Below are positions 52,504 to 63,757 of a DNA stretch of 64,000 nt, piece by piece; within the stretch, counting starts at the first letter, position 1, and each line of letters begins with the position of its first letter. Under the pieces are notes generated by a model, which did no database searches, was not told the origin of the DNA, and worked only from the letters and a program-made list of their open reading frames with translations. A program made the position numbers and the translations under genes. The stretch is from Rhynchopus euleeides. Its lineage: Eukaryota > Euglenozoa > Diplonemea > Diplonemida > Diplonemidae. The DNA lies in contig OY723267.1 in the NCBI GenBank assembly GCA_963210315.1, positions 558,001 to 622,000 on the forward strand, read 5' to 3'.

Positions 52504-52529
52504 CGTTCAGTGCGTGCACGCACTGAACG
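52504..52529. repeat. 26-bp perfect palindrome
   Basis: CGTTCAGTGCGTG followed directly by its exact complement CACGCACTGAACG, no spacer. It lies ~370 bp upstream of the PRMT1 start. It may be a dimeric protein-binding site or cruciform seed; no transposon ends are evident. Confidence 0.9.
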
Positions 52530-53483
52530 CACGTGTTGCGGGGGGGGAGGCGTGGGTGTTCAGTTGCCGTTCTTCTTTGGGAATGCCACGCCGTAACCTG
52601 CATCATGCCCCCCCCTTGCCGCTCCCCCGTTCTCTCCCACATCTGGAGGACCGTTTAGAAGAAAATCACACGGAACCAACCAATCAGACCTGCTGTCAAG
52701 CGGGGCAGAATTTCCACTCGCTTGCCAGCAGCGGGCGCCTTGCCCGCCCCACACATCCCCACCAGGCGGTCTCACAAAAACCCCCTTTTCAAGACCGGGC
52801 CATTTCTCTTCTAGATAAACTCCTGAGCATCTACGTTTGCTCCGAGAGCAGTACAGCGAATACACCCGAAGGAGGCGTGGTCGACGGCTGGGGGAAACGG
52901 CAGAGCAGGGCACCTTCATGACAACCTGCACCCCTCTCACTTCACAGCTCCCCCCCCCTCACGTAATGTAGTGTTTTGGGTTAGCGAGTGAGGTGAGGGG
53001 TGTCGTGCAGTGTGCAGCTCCCCCCCCTCCCCCCCCTCCCCCCCCGGATTTTGTCCCCAGAAAGAGAATACGGCAAAAGGATACATCACACGAGATCAGC
53101 GGGAAGGGGGGGGGGGGAGGGGGGGGGAGACTGCGTTGCATTTTTCTGGTTTACCAAAACCTGGACCCAACAAGACAAAAAAAGAACATGGAAGCGAAGC
53201 GAGGGTTAAGGGGAAAACCAGCGGGGGATGCGCCACGCCCCACTATTTGCCGAGCAGGTTAACCCGCAGGCGGCACGTTTGTTTTTAAGACACACTCGGG
53301 GGGGGGGGGGGGTGATGGTGAAGTGTCACTGACACACGGGGGACAGCAGGACCAGGGTCGCAATCCCACAACACGTTGCTAGGAAAGGGGAGTGGGGTGG
53401 GCGGGGACACGGCCGGCGATACACCCCGACCCTACAGCCACTGCCTCCCCACCTCACCTGCCTCTGCCACTGCCGGCCACCAC

Positions 53484-56400
53484 TCAAGCAGAGTGAGCGC
53501 TGTGGAACTCATCTAAGAGGCCATCATCTTGTGTGCGGTTCTCCGGCTTCACCGCAAACCTCACGGGAAGCTGCTGGATGCGGTGAAGGCGTTCACTCCA
53601 ATTGGAGGAGAACTGCTGACGCTCGTGCCTGTGGTGGGTGCGGGTGAGTTTGCCGAGAGGGTATGGAAGTGTGGGGCTGGCAGGCAAGCAGACTGCACCA
53701 AAGGCACGCAGGGCACACCTCCAGGACTTGGTCGCGATGGAAGCGTGCAGCGCCGCCTGGCCCACCAGGGCAGACAGGCGCGAGTCGTGCACCACCACAC
53801 CGCTGCCCCTGCACAGGGCAGGGCCGAAGCTCGTTTCCTCCAGAAGCTCCTTCAGGGAGCGGGCCGTGTCCTCCTGGCAGTCGCGGAAGTGGACAGACAC
53901 TCTGCTGTACGACACGCCCAGGGGCTGCACCAGGATGTTGATGTAGTTCAGCTCGTTCTTCAGCACAAAAGGGTTAATGCCTGGCGTGTCGTCCTCGCAA
54001 TATGTGACGACAACCTGTGGAGGGCGGAAGAGGTAGGGGGCGGTGTGGTGGCAACAGGCAGGCAGGCAGGCAAGCTGTCAGGCATACGTGGTCATTCCCG
54101 ATGTGGCGCTTCTTCTTGTCAGCCGCGTAGTGGCGTGCGCGTTCCTCGTCCATGTCGGATTTCTTCTCGCTGTTCATGATGGTGGCGACGTGGTACACCA
54201 CCTGGTGCATAGGCGACTCCGACATCAGGCACATCAGCCCGTCCTCCTGGCGCGCCGTGTCCAGCGCCCCGAAGTAGTGGCAGGGATGCGGCCAGATCCC
54301 GCGCCGCACCGACTCGCGTGGGTCCTCCCGTGGCACCTTCAGGTCCTTGAACCTCCCAAGCCCGCACATAAAGGACTGGTACCGCACGCTCCCCCCGTCG
54401 TTGCTGAGGATGTTCAGCTCCCGGTCGCTCCACTTGGCAGAAGGGAGCCCCGAGTCGCCCAGGCTGTACTGGTCGTGCGCTATGTACACAAGCCCGATCC
54501 TGCAGGGTGGGGGTGGCAATGTAGGGTGGGTGGCTGCAAGGCAGAGGGCAGGCCAACACGGTGCGAGAGATCGAGTTGCATACTTGTGTGTCTCCTTGCA
54601 AGGAATACGATCCAACGCAGAGAGCGTGCGCAGCAGCTGGTCATCCCACCGCAGCCGCTGCGGCGGCGGTGTCATCTTGAACATCGACAGGATGAAGGCG
54701 CTGTGCACGCTGTTCGCCAGCACATCGCGCAGCGGCGCGATCTCCGTGCAGGTCGAAGGCACCGGCGTGATACGCTGCCGAGGCGTCGGGCTGGGCTGGG
54801 TCGCCCCGTCATTCGACGAGGGCTGCCCCTTGGAGGGCGGTGCCAGGTAGGGCAGGTCCTCCCACGTCGCCTGCAGGAGATCACCCGATGCGCGCTGCTG
54901 CAGCCCCTTGTCCCGCTTGTCCGACGCGATCGAGGCAAACTTCGGCGCCGGCGCCGTCTTGCTCGGGGAGTCATACGACGGGGCAGGCGAATCACGCAGA
55001 TGCGACGGCAGCTGCAGCGCCTCATCCTCCGCCAGCGACGACACCGACACCCGCTGCCGCCGCACATCCATCACCTCCTTCATATGCGGCGACGTGGTGC
55101 TGGTGCTGCTCGCCTCTGCCTCCAGCTCGGGGCCATCCGGGCCGCACAGTACATCGAGGTCGCCTTCCTTGCCGCTGTCACCCACACGCAGGCTGCAGAA
55201 GCTGCCAGAGGTGATCAGCGTCAACCCGCGCAGCTCATCAGCATGCTCCATCAGCAGATCGCCTGAGCCACACGGCGGCACAGACTCCAGAGGCTCTTCC
55301 TGCAGCGCATCGCTGGGGTCCTGCGCCGGCGGGATATAAGGCCTGTCAACGTAGGGCACAGCAGGCTTGTTATGCAGGATGCACGTCCAGCACACCGAGG
55401 CTGTGAGGGAGCGGATCGCCACAAGCATATGCTGCGACCTCCCTGTGGTGGTCGAGATAAGGCACGGCGCGTGCGGGCCGTTCGTCATCCAGCACTGCGT
55501 CTCCCCGTCGCAGAAAAAGGCCTCCGTCAGGGGGTCCCACTGGGGGTACATCTCCGTGCTGCCGAGGTAGAACGACCGCCACGCGAGGTCTGCCGTGGCA
55601 CGCTGCAGCTCGTTGCCCCCCTCGTCGACCTTCTCGTCGGGCTTCTTGGGGAACTTCTGCTTCGGCTTGACGCTGAAGATGAGCCGCTTGACAAAGTCGT
55701 GCCGGGAGGAGGGGTGCGGCATGTTGCGCCTGTTGTGGTGCAGCAGCTCCGCCACCACCATATGCGCCAGGAAGTATACGCGGTGCTCATGCTGCGACGT
55801 GTCGGTCAGATCCCCCAGCAGGGCGAACAGCGCATCGGAGAACTCATGCAGCGGTGCCTCTGGGGCGCGTGCGGCAGGCTGCTGGTCGTCTGTGATGCAC
55901 GACGTGACAACAGACTGCAGGAGGGAGAGGAGCGACACGACGAACTGCTTCGAGCGCAGGTTGTTCGAAGCGGGAGGCGGCGTGGTGGTGGTGGTGACGG
56001 TCTCCGCCAGCACGTCTGACAGCGTCTGGCTGAAGCTTGCGTTGGGCAGCGGTGTGCCCATGTCCTGCGACGCAGCCACGCTGCCTTCCCCCGGCACAGG
56101 CGAGGCTGCACCTGATGCCGAGGCTGAGGCAGTGGCGGGCTGTGCGCTGTGCACCGTGATGGTGTCCTTCACGTCGGACATGGTGGTTGCGGGCGCGGTG
56201 TTGCTGCGTGGGATAGTCGCCGGTGCCGCGCCCTCCTTCAGGAGCTGTGCGACCTCGAGGGCCTTCCGCGCCACGGCGGCCAGCACCAGGAGCAGCTTGC
56301 CCACAGCCTCGTGGAGGGCTGGCCATCGCTCCAGCTCCTCTGCGGTGAGCATCTGGTGCAGCGCGACGTGGATGGCGCCGAAAAGCTCCGTCAGCCCTGC

Positions 56401-58839
56401 GAGGGTCCTGTCGTTGCTGGCGGAGAACAGCGACCAGGCCTCGAGGCTCTTCCGCAGCAGGGCCGTGATGCAGAACAGGATGCTGCAGCATGTCTCCTCC
56501 CTGGCGCTGTGCGGCACCATGTGGATGTAGGGGATCAGGCATGTCACGGTTGACGCAATCTCCTGCACAGCCGACACGCCGAACTGCGACAGCACCTGCC
56601 ACCCTTCGTCACTCACCAGCGCGACCATGCCGGAGGCTAGCTTCTGCACACTGGGCGCATTGGCGGAGGCGTTCCCCACCATAAAGTAGTTGTTGCAGAG
56701 GAAGTGCCGCAGCGTCTTCAGGTTGTCTGAAAAGCACTCCGAGTCAATGTACATCCGGGATGTGATCGTATCCAACACCTGCGACACGGGGAACTCTGCC
56801 TCCAGCGAGCAGAGCGGCTCCCGCGCCACCGCGGCAATGCTCTGCAGATTCCCCTGCGCCACAGGGCCTAGCGTCACCTCGAAGTCCTCATTGCAGTGCA
56901 ACGACCTGAAGTACGCCAACACCCTCTGCCTGATCTTGGTATCGGGGTGAAAGAGGATCAACAGCAACGACTTCCACAGCTCCGGGCAGTACGCAGCTGT
57001 TGTCAGCCCAAGCTTATGCGACGCCGCACTGATCAGCGCCTCGCACACATCACCCCGCCTCCCGGACCCCACCGCAGTCCCCTCCGCGTTGTGCATCGCG
57101 ATGCTGCGGCACACCCGGACCAGCTCCTCCCACGTCGCGAGGGAGATATACGACCCCTCGAAGTTCGCCATGAGCAGCAGCTCCATCACCAGCTCCACAA
57201 CCTCCTCCGCAAGCTCGGGCGTCCACCCGGCAGCCCGGGAGAAGGTCTCATCCTTGGGTGCCGTGATGAGGGAGAGGAGGCCTGCCTCCAGCATCCCCGT
57301 CTGGTTCTGATACTGCTTCGAGCGGAACGCCGCGAGGCAGTCCTTCTTCACATCGGGGACAGCCCACCTCCCTGCGGGGTGCAGGAGGTGCCGGTGCATC
57401 ATCTCGCCGATATCTGACGCGGAGGCAAAGTCTGACATCTTGCAGGCCGCCACCCGTGAGGCGATGGCACGGATCTGCCCTGCGGGTGCCGCGCCTCCCC
57501 CAAAGCAGCCGAGGCAGCTGTCGGCAATGCGGATGGCACGCGCCCTGTCGGTGTCGAGGTCCATCCTCGGGAAGAGATCAACCAGGCGGGAGACCGACTC
57601 AAACAGAGCCTCTTGGAGGAGGTCCCGCTCTGAAGGCTCGCTGGAGAAGAATCCGGCGACATCCGCGACGATGTTCAGCACGACACACCACTGCGACTCG
57701 ATGTGCCCCGCGACGTCGTCACCCAGAAGCCTGTTGACCAGCGCCAGCACCTCCAGCATCACCGCCCCGCTGTTCAGCAGCACGGCGCACCGCACGGAGT
57801 TGAGAACGATTAGGCTCTCCTTCGTTGACAGAACCATGCGGGACTTCTCCTGAGGGCTCGCAGGGAACATGAAACAGCGGAGGACTCTCAAGCACCCCTT
57901 TGCGAGGGCAACCCCCTTCTTCGCCTGCACCCCCGGCTGCGTCGGGGAGCGGGGCGGGTGCCGCGCAGCGGCGCCCCCCTCCGACTGCGCGGCGTGGGAC
58001 TGCAGGAAATGCCTCAGGAAGTAGAGCGCCTGGAAGGTGTCCGACTGGAGGTGCTTCAGCAGCACCCCCCGACACAGCCGCGCCGCCGACCCGGCGGGGA
58101 ACAGCTCGGAGAGGGGGTCCTCGGAGCCCTGCACCCCGCTCTCCGCTGGGGCCTCGGTTGGCAACGCCTCCCTCACAGAGGCGTGGGAGAGGGTCACGCC
58201 CAGAGTCAGCACCTGGTAATACCTCTGCTGGACAGCGCCATCCAGCACAGGCATGAAGCTCTGCAGGGAGAGGACAACACGCACCCCATCGGCGAAGGCG
58301 GTTGGGGGGAATTGGATTGGCGCATCCCACGCCAGCTCGAAGACATGCCAGACTAGGGAGATCTTCATCGAGGCGTATGCTGCGGCATCCGCTGTGGAGG
58401 AGGAGACGAGTTGGGAGGTGCAGTTTGACAGCAGGTTGAGAACCGCTGCGCTGAGAGGCACCCACTCCTCGTCAGGCCAGGGGCGGTGGGTGTCCTTTGC
58501 GCAGGGGGCGTAAGCTTTGTGAAGCATGCAGGTTGCGACGACCGTCTCGTCGGGGATGAGCGTGTTGTGCCCCCGGTCCGTGACACGCTCCACCACCTTG
58601 AGGAGGCTGATCACATCCCCCTTCCCGTGGGAGCAGACCCTCGAGTTGCACCACAGCTGGATCTTCTTCAGAATCGCCTTCCGCAGCGCCGTCACCTCCT
58701 CGTTGTTCCCATCCGACATCGGGACGGTGCGGAACGTCCGCTCCGCCGACAGGATCTCCTCCGCATCGTACAGCTCCTCGCTGCCGGACCACTCCCGGAT
58801 GAGCTCCGACGGCGACAGCCATTCCCGCATCTCACCCAT
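53484..58839 (-). CDS. Rap/Ral-GAP (tuberin/RalGAP-alpha-like)
   Basis: Exons (minus): 58839-54584, 54499-54088, 54014-53484; phases agree, 1732 aa. Donors are both GTATGC. The start is the ATG opening MGEMREWLSPSELIREW; an in-frame Met 14 codons upstream is possible. Residues 1-1150 are helical repeats without sharp motifs, as in RalGAP-alpha and tuberin. The C-terminal GAP domain (~1415-1660) has YIAHDQYSLGDSG, GDLGRF-like FMCGLGRFKDL, MHQVVYHVATIMN, and the catalytic IGNDHVVVTYCEDD spanning the exon 2/3 junction; its Asn is the thumb residue that stimulates GTP hydrolysis on Rap, Ral or Rheb GTPases. The substrate GTPase cannot be told from sequence. Confidence 0.9.
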
Positions 58840-59352
58840 GGCGGCAGGGAGGCGGTGGTGGGAGGGGGTGTGCAGGGGCACGCTAGCCCCTGCAGGGCGT
58901 GTGTGTGGGGGAGCCCAGACCCGGGTGGGTGTCGGGGAGAGGGGGGCCCGGCTGTGTGCAGCCCCTTGGGTGGGTGGTGTGACAAGTGGTGGGCAGTGAG
59001 GGGGAGGGGGAGGGGGGCATTAGCTCACTGGGTTGCAAGAGCGGGGGGGGTGGGGTGTTATGGGCAGGGGGTCTCCCGTGCTGCGGTCTGCCAACAAGGC
59101 ACTTGGGCACCCCGCATCCTCAACGTGGAAGGCAGTGCTCTGCAGGTAGGTAGGTCACCTCGCCCGTGCTGGTGTGGGCTAGACGACGGGCGGTGCGGTG
59201 GCGGAGGGGGGGGGTATGTATGTGTGTGGGCTCGTCACGTTCGTGAAAAACAATCCTTGTTGGCAAGTCAAAAGGCATGCCTCGCCTGTATAACATGACC
59301 ACCCAGTCGCGGTTTCCCCGCCTGGAAGCGCGGGTCTGCTCAGTGCGGGCGA
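58840..59352. other. Intergenic between TRIP4 and Rap/Ral-GAP
   Basis: 513 bp, G-rich, no gene supported. It carries the 3' flank of TRIP4 and the 5' flank of the GAP gene. Confidence 0.5.
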
Positions 59353-61949
59353 TCAGATCTCCGCCCTGTTTCCAGATTGCAGCTTCACCGCCTGTCGTGG
59401 GGTTGGTGTCGTTTTGAGAAGAGCAGAACAATCGGCAACACAAAAAGACGGCGGGATATCAAAAGGGCGCATCGGGTCCCTCCCCTCCTGGGAGTGGTTC
59501 ACCGAAGGCAAAGTTCCCAAAGGGCACATACCTGCAAGACCCCCTTGTCCAGCGGGAAAATCTTGTGGTTGCCATCCATCGGCAGCGGGAGCACCTGTTG
59601 TGGGATTGGGTATACCGGGGCCGGCTGAAGGCCGACAACAACCAACAACGCATGCCTGCAACTCAAAGGGGGGAGAGAGAAGAAGAAGGGCATTCGCGAA
59701 AAGCACCCCCTTGTTTGTAACAATGTCTAATGCATACCAGCATCTGCGGGTTGTGGCAGACGAAGACGTATTCGGAAGACGACTCCTGGTCCTTCGGAGG
59801 GATCTTCTTTTTATACTCTTCGAAGTGGAGGACGTCCGTCACTGTGACACACCCAAGGAGCACAGACGTGGGGTAGTGCGTCGGGAACACCGTGGCACCC
59901 CTCTCTTTGTAGAACGACTCGACAGTGTCGATGTCATCCTCAGTCGGCTGGTGCGACGCGGCGTGGATGAAAAGCCGCCCCCTGAAGTCTGTCCCCCACA
60001 CGCGCCCCTCGTGCTTCTTGATGCCGCAGACCAGCAGGCTTGCCCACGGCTGGTGCATCGACATGCACATGGCAGAGCCGCTCTCCTTCAGCCCCAGCTT
60101 GCGGTCCAGCTTCGACGCGAGTGTGCTGTTGATCATGACCCACGGCTTCTTCTTCTTCGCGAGCATCTTCTGCACAGGCTCCGCGTGCTCCTCATCCAGC
60201 TCATCCCAATCGGTCTGGATACGCCCCGTCCCCCTCGGGTTTGCGTATTTCCGCGAGTCGTGCGCCACCTTCTCAGCAGAGGTCTGCACGGTGTCGCGGT
60301 TCTGCGACATCTGAACACGATGCGACTCCATTTCGTACTCCTTCGGGAAGTTGTTCTGGATGCCCTTCTCATCGAGGTGCACCTTCGCCCACATGCGGAC
60401 CGCAGTCATGTTCGTCATGCGGGCAAGGGATGAAGCGTCCTTCTCCGCGTCATCCGGGTTGAAGCCGAAGTCGTTGACAAGCTTATCCACAACCCATGTC
60501 TGCAGCATCGCAGTGCTGTCGAAGTGCATCGGTTTGGAGTCGGGGCACCGCATCACACGCAGGGTGTGCACCGTGTTGCCCTCGTCGTCCTCCTCCTCCA
60601 CCTCCTGCAGCTCTGCCGCGATGTTCTCGTCGTACACCACGTTGTGCGACACCATGATGTTGCTCGCGTTCTCCTCCGTCTCCTTCTGCTCCCGCTTCCG
60701 CTTCTCGAACATCGACTCGACGCGGCGCTCCTCCGCAGCCTCGTCCTGCTTCTTCTTCTCGATCTCCTCCATCTTGCGCTGGCGCTGCAGGTCCTTCTCC
60801 GTCAGCACCTCCACATTCTTGTTGAAGATGTCGATGTGCGCCATATAGGCCCCGCCACGCTTGTGCCGCGCCTGCCTGTCCTCCTTCTCCCGGTCTTCTC
60901 GCTGCCGGGCAATCTTCCTCTCATCCTTGTCGAGCCACGGGTTGCTGGAGCTGTAGTAGTCCTCCTGGTCGTCGACAATCGTAGTCCGCTTGCTCCGCTC
61001 CTCCTGGAAGCGCAGCAGCTTATCACGCTGCGACACAGCCTTCAGGAACTCACGCTCCCTCGAGAGGTAGGCCTCGTCTGCAGGGTGGGGGTGGTGTAGG
61101 TGATGTGCATAATATTATGCTGTGATCGAAGCAACCGCATTGGCGTGGGGCTGGCATCAAGAGGAGGGCAGGATGGGGCGGTGTTCCCTGCAATTTTATT
61201 TTGCAATTACGAAACGGCATGCGTGCGGTGTGATGCCGTGATAAAGTGTCGGCGTGTCCCCCCCCTGGACTTCAGTTCAGGGGGAGCGCGGGATGGGTGG
61301 GAGGGGGCAGACCTGTTTCTTCGTCCTTTTTCCCCAGCACGGGTTTGCTGTCGCGGCGCAGCTCTGCGCCGCAGAAGTAGCACCGCCCCCACCCCTCCTG
61401 CTCGCAGACGATCTTCCCGCAGCGCTGGCAGTTGGTGAGCAGCTTGTGCTTCCGAGCCTCGCAGTTGCACTCTTGCGAGATGGGGATCAGCGCGTCGAGC
61501 CCCTCCTTCGTCTTCGACAGGTCCACCTGCTTGTTGTACTTCTGCGACCGCTTTCCCTTGAAGGAGGATGCGGTGGTGCTGGCACTGGCGACAGAGCCCA
61601 CCTCGCTGACGGTGTCCGCCTCAGTCACCTTCGGGGGGTCGTTGCTCAGCAGCCCCAGCTCCTCCTTCTTGTCCATGAACACGCTGTAGAAGCGGCGGTC
61701 CTCATCGATGCGCTTCTCCGTCTCCGACAGCAGGTTGGTGCACCACTCGCGCAGCTGCTTCGGCGACATGGAAAGGATGGAGGCGGTGGCCATCTGGGCC
61801 TCGTCAGGCGAGCACTGCAGCTTCGACTGGATTTCGCGCTGCGTCCACGTCGACAGAAGCTTCTCATTGTGCTGCGAGCTCGTCGCGCTCAGCATCCCAC
61901 CCGCAGTGGGCTTCGCCTCCGGCTGCTTCGCAGCTCTTCGCTTCCCCAT
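59353..61949 (-). CDS. TRIP4: TRIP4/ASC-1 (zf-C2HC5 and ASCH domains)
   Basis: Exons (minus): 61949-61313, 61077-59738, 59594-59532, 59391-59353; phases agree, 692 aa (human protein ~580). Donors are GTCTGC, GTATGC and GTATGT. The last two exons are tiny (21 and 12 codons plus stop) and less certain. ASC-1 is the zinc-finger subunit of the activating signal cointegrator complex, which acts in transcription, alkylation repair and resolution of collided ribosomes. Seen: C2HC5 zinc finger near 155-195 (NCEARKHKLLTNCQRCGK, then CEQEGWGRCYFCG), a long Lys/Glu coiled coil, and the ASCH domain (~500-620: SMHQPWASLLVCGIKKHEGR, GRLFIHAAS, LLGCVTVTDVL). Start: ATG opening MGKRRAAKQPEAK, 50 nt after an excellent splice acceptor. 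Confidence 0.9.
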
Positions 61950-62242
61950 TGTTTAGATCTGTTTCCACGAGTGCTGTCAGCACAGCAGCAACCCGGGCCT
62001 GTGGAAAAGATGCATGAGTGATGTGCAGGCAGCAATCAGCGTGATAACACGAGGGCTGTGTGTTGAGAGTTGGGTGGGGACGGGGTTGTCTTATAGTTTT
62101 TTCAGCCTGTGCACTACGGCATCGATAGATACGGCATCCGTATGAACGTTTGTTTTGTTTCGTTTCCGGGTTTCAGGTTGCCCCCGCCCCCCCCTCCCAC
62201 ACCCCACCCACGGGATCAACTGCCGCCAGGCCAACACATTTC
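61950..62242. other. Short intergenic spacer
   Basis: 293 bp between TRIP4 and the amidase 3' end; C tract at 62187-62196. Nothing else seen apart from the acceptor listed separately. Confidence 0.5.
61999..62035 (-). promoter_or_regulatory. Putative 3' splice acceptor upstream of TRIP4
   Basis: On the minus strand a tract ending CATGCATCTTTTCCACAG stops at 61999, 49 nt before the ATG. It has the pyrimidine-rich AG layout of the coding introns but no coding exon upstream. Confidence 0.55.
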
Positions 62243-63757
62243 TCACTCGTACCCCGTGGGCTCCTGGAACTGGAAGCCAGACCCGCCCGCCTCCGCCAGC
62301 ACCTTCGCAAAGGTGATACAGTCATAGTCGGAGTACTTTGCACCCACTACCTGCAGCCCTGTGGGCAGCCCGTTGGACTCCGCCCTGCCTGCGGGGAAGG
62401 TGACGGAGGGGAGGTAGAACCCGGAGCACAGGGCTGCCCAGAACACCTGCTTGTGGTAGGGCACTGTGTGCCCATTCGCCCCGGGGAGCACACGGGAGTT
62501 CACCTTCCAGAAGGGCATCGGGTCGTCGGTGCAGTCGTGGGGCCACGCCGTGGAGCAGGCACACGGCATCAGGATGAAGTCGTACGACTGGAAGAAGTGC
62601 TCCATCTTCTCGCAGATGGTGAGACGCCTCCCGTGCGCCTGCCACCAGGAGTGGAAGCGCTGCCCCATCCAGCGCGCCTGCTTCTCCTCATCAGACGACC
62701 CGACCGCCGCGTCGCTCGCCTGGCCCGCCTCCCGCGCCGCCTCCGCCGGCAGCGACACCGTCTCCGCCGCAGCCAGCAGCTGCAGATAGGTGTCGAACAT
62801 CTCCTCGGAGCTGAAGTCGGGACGGGCAGCCTCATCGACCTGCGCGCCCCCCTCCCTCAGCACCTTCACGGTGCGGGCCAGGCTCGCCTTGATGTCGTCA
62901 TCCACCGGCGCGATGCTGTCATCCCCCCACACAGCAACGCGGTACTGCGAGAGCGGCTTCGCCGGGGAGCGTGGAAGCTCCAGCTTCCAACCCCGCGCCT
63001 CCGCACCCTCTGGGCCCGCCAGGACATCCAGCATCAGAGACAGGTCGTCGGCAGAGCGCCCCATGGGCCCCTTCACGACAAGGTCGATATGGATGTAGCC
63101 GCTGGGGTCGCCGCACGACGCCTCCACATCCTGCGGGGCGTGGCCCCTGCGTGAGATGACCTCATAGGTCGGCTTCAGGCCCCACACGCCGCAGCAGTGT
63201 GCGGGCACACGGATCGAGCCACCGATGTCACCCCCGACCTCCAGCGCGGTGAGCCCCGCCGCAAGCGCCGCAGAGCTGCCGCCGCTGCTGCCTCCCGGGG
63301 TGCGGGACAGGTCGAATGGGTTGGAGGTGCAGCCGTACACAGGGTTGAAGGTCTGCGTGTCGTTAACGCCGACAGGCAGGTTGGTCTTACCGAACACCAC
63401 GGCGCCGGCACGGATGAGGCGGGACACGGCAGAGGAGTGGGCAGCAGCCTTTGTCGACTTGAGGCTCTCGAACCCACATGTGGAGGGGAGCCCCTCCACG
63501 TCGTTGTTCTCCTTCACTGTCATGGGCACACCGTGCAGCGGGCCCCATGACTCGCCCTGCGCGAGAGCCGCGTCAGCCTGGTCTGCCCTTTGGCGGGCAC
63601 GTTCGAAATCACGCACCACCACAGCGTTCACCTTCGTGTCATACTTCTCGATACGCGAGATAAACAGCTCCAGAAGCTCCCTGCTGGTCACCCGCTTGCT
63701 GCGGATATCCTCAGCAAGCTCTGCCCCGCTGCGAAATGCAATACTCCTCACGGCCAT
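62243..63757 (-). CDS. Amidase-signature hydrolase
   Basis: Single exon, 504 aa, normal family length, from the ATG opening MAVRSIAFRSGAELAED. Amidase-signature enzymes hydrolyse amide bonds with a Ser-cisSer-Lys triad. Seen: the Lys in GVPMTVKEN (~80); the Gly/Ser signature SRTPGGSSGGSSAALAAG (~150-167) with cis-Ser; GGDIGGSIRVPAHCCG with the nucleophile Ser; SDAAVG and PCACSTAWPHD further on. It could be a fatty-acid-amide-hydrolase-like, acetamidase-like or indoleacetamide-hydrolase-like enzyme; substrate cannot be told. The lack of GatB/GatC neighbours and eukaryotic context argue weakly against GatA. A C-tract acceptor (63775) lies 17 nt upstream of the ATG. Confidence 0.93.
   Translation of the reverse strand: MAVRSIAFRSGAELAEDIRSKRVTSRELLELFISRIEKYDTKVNAVVVRDFERARQRADQADAALAQGESWGPLHGVPMTVKENNDVEGLPSTCGFESLKSTKAAAHSSAVSRLIRAGAVVFGKTNLPVGVNDTQTFNPVYGCTSNPFDLSRTPGGSSGGSSAALAAGLTALEVGGDIGGSIRVPAHCCGVWGLKPTYEVISRRGHAPQDVEASCGDPSGYIHIDLVVKGPMGRSADDLSLMLDVLAGPEGAEARGWKLELPRSPAKPLSQYRVAVWGDDSIAPVDDDIKASLARTVKVLREGGAQVDEAARPDFSSEEMFDTYLQLLAAAETVSLPAEAAREAGQASDAAVGSSDEEKQARWMGQRFHSWWQAHGRRLTICEKMEHFFQSYDFILMPCACSTAWPHDCTDDPMPFWKVNSRVLPGANGHTVPYHKQVFWAALCSGFYLPSVTFPAGRAESNGLPTGLQVVGAKYSDYDCITFAKVLAEAGGSGFQFQEPTGYE

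Larger units (their letters stand above)
52131..53483. other. Intergenic between PRMT1 and Rap/Ral-GAP
   Basis: No gene supported. Contains a 26-bp perfect palindrome (52504-52529), C and G tracts (about 53022-53044 and 53107-53127), and a G run near 53299-53312. Confidence 0.5.
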
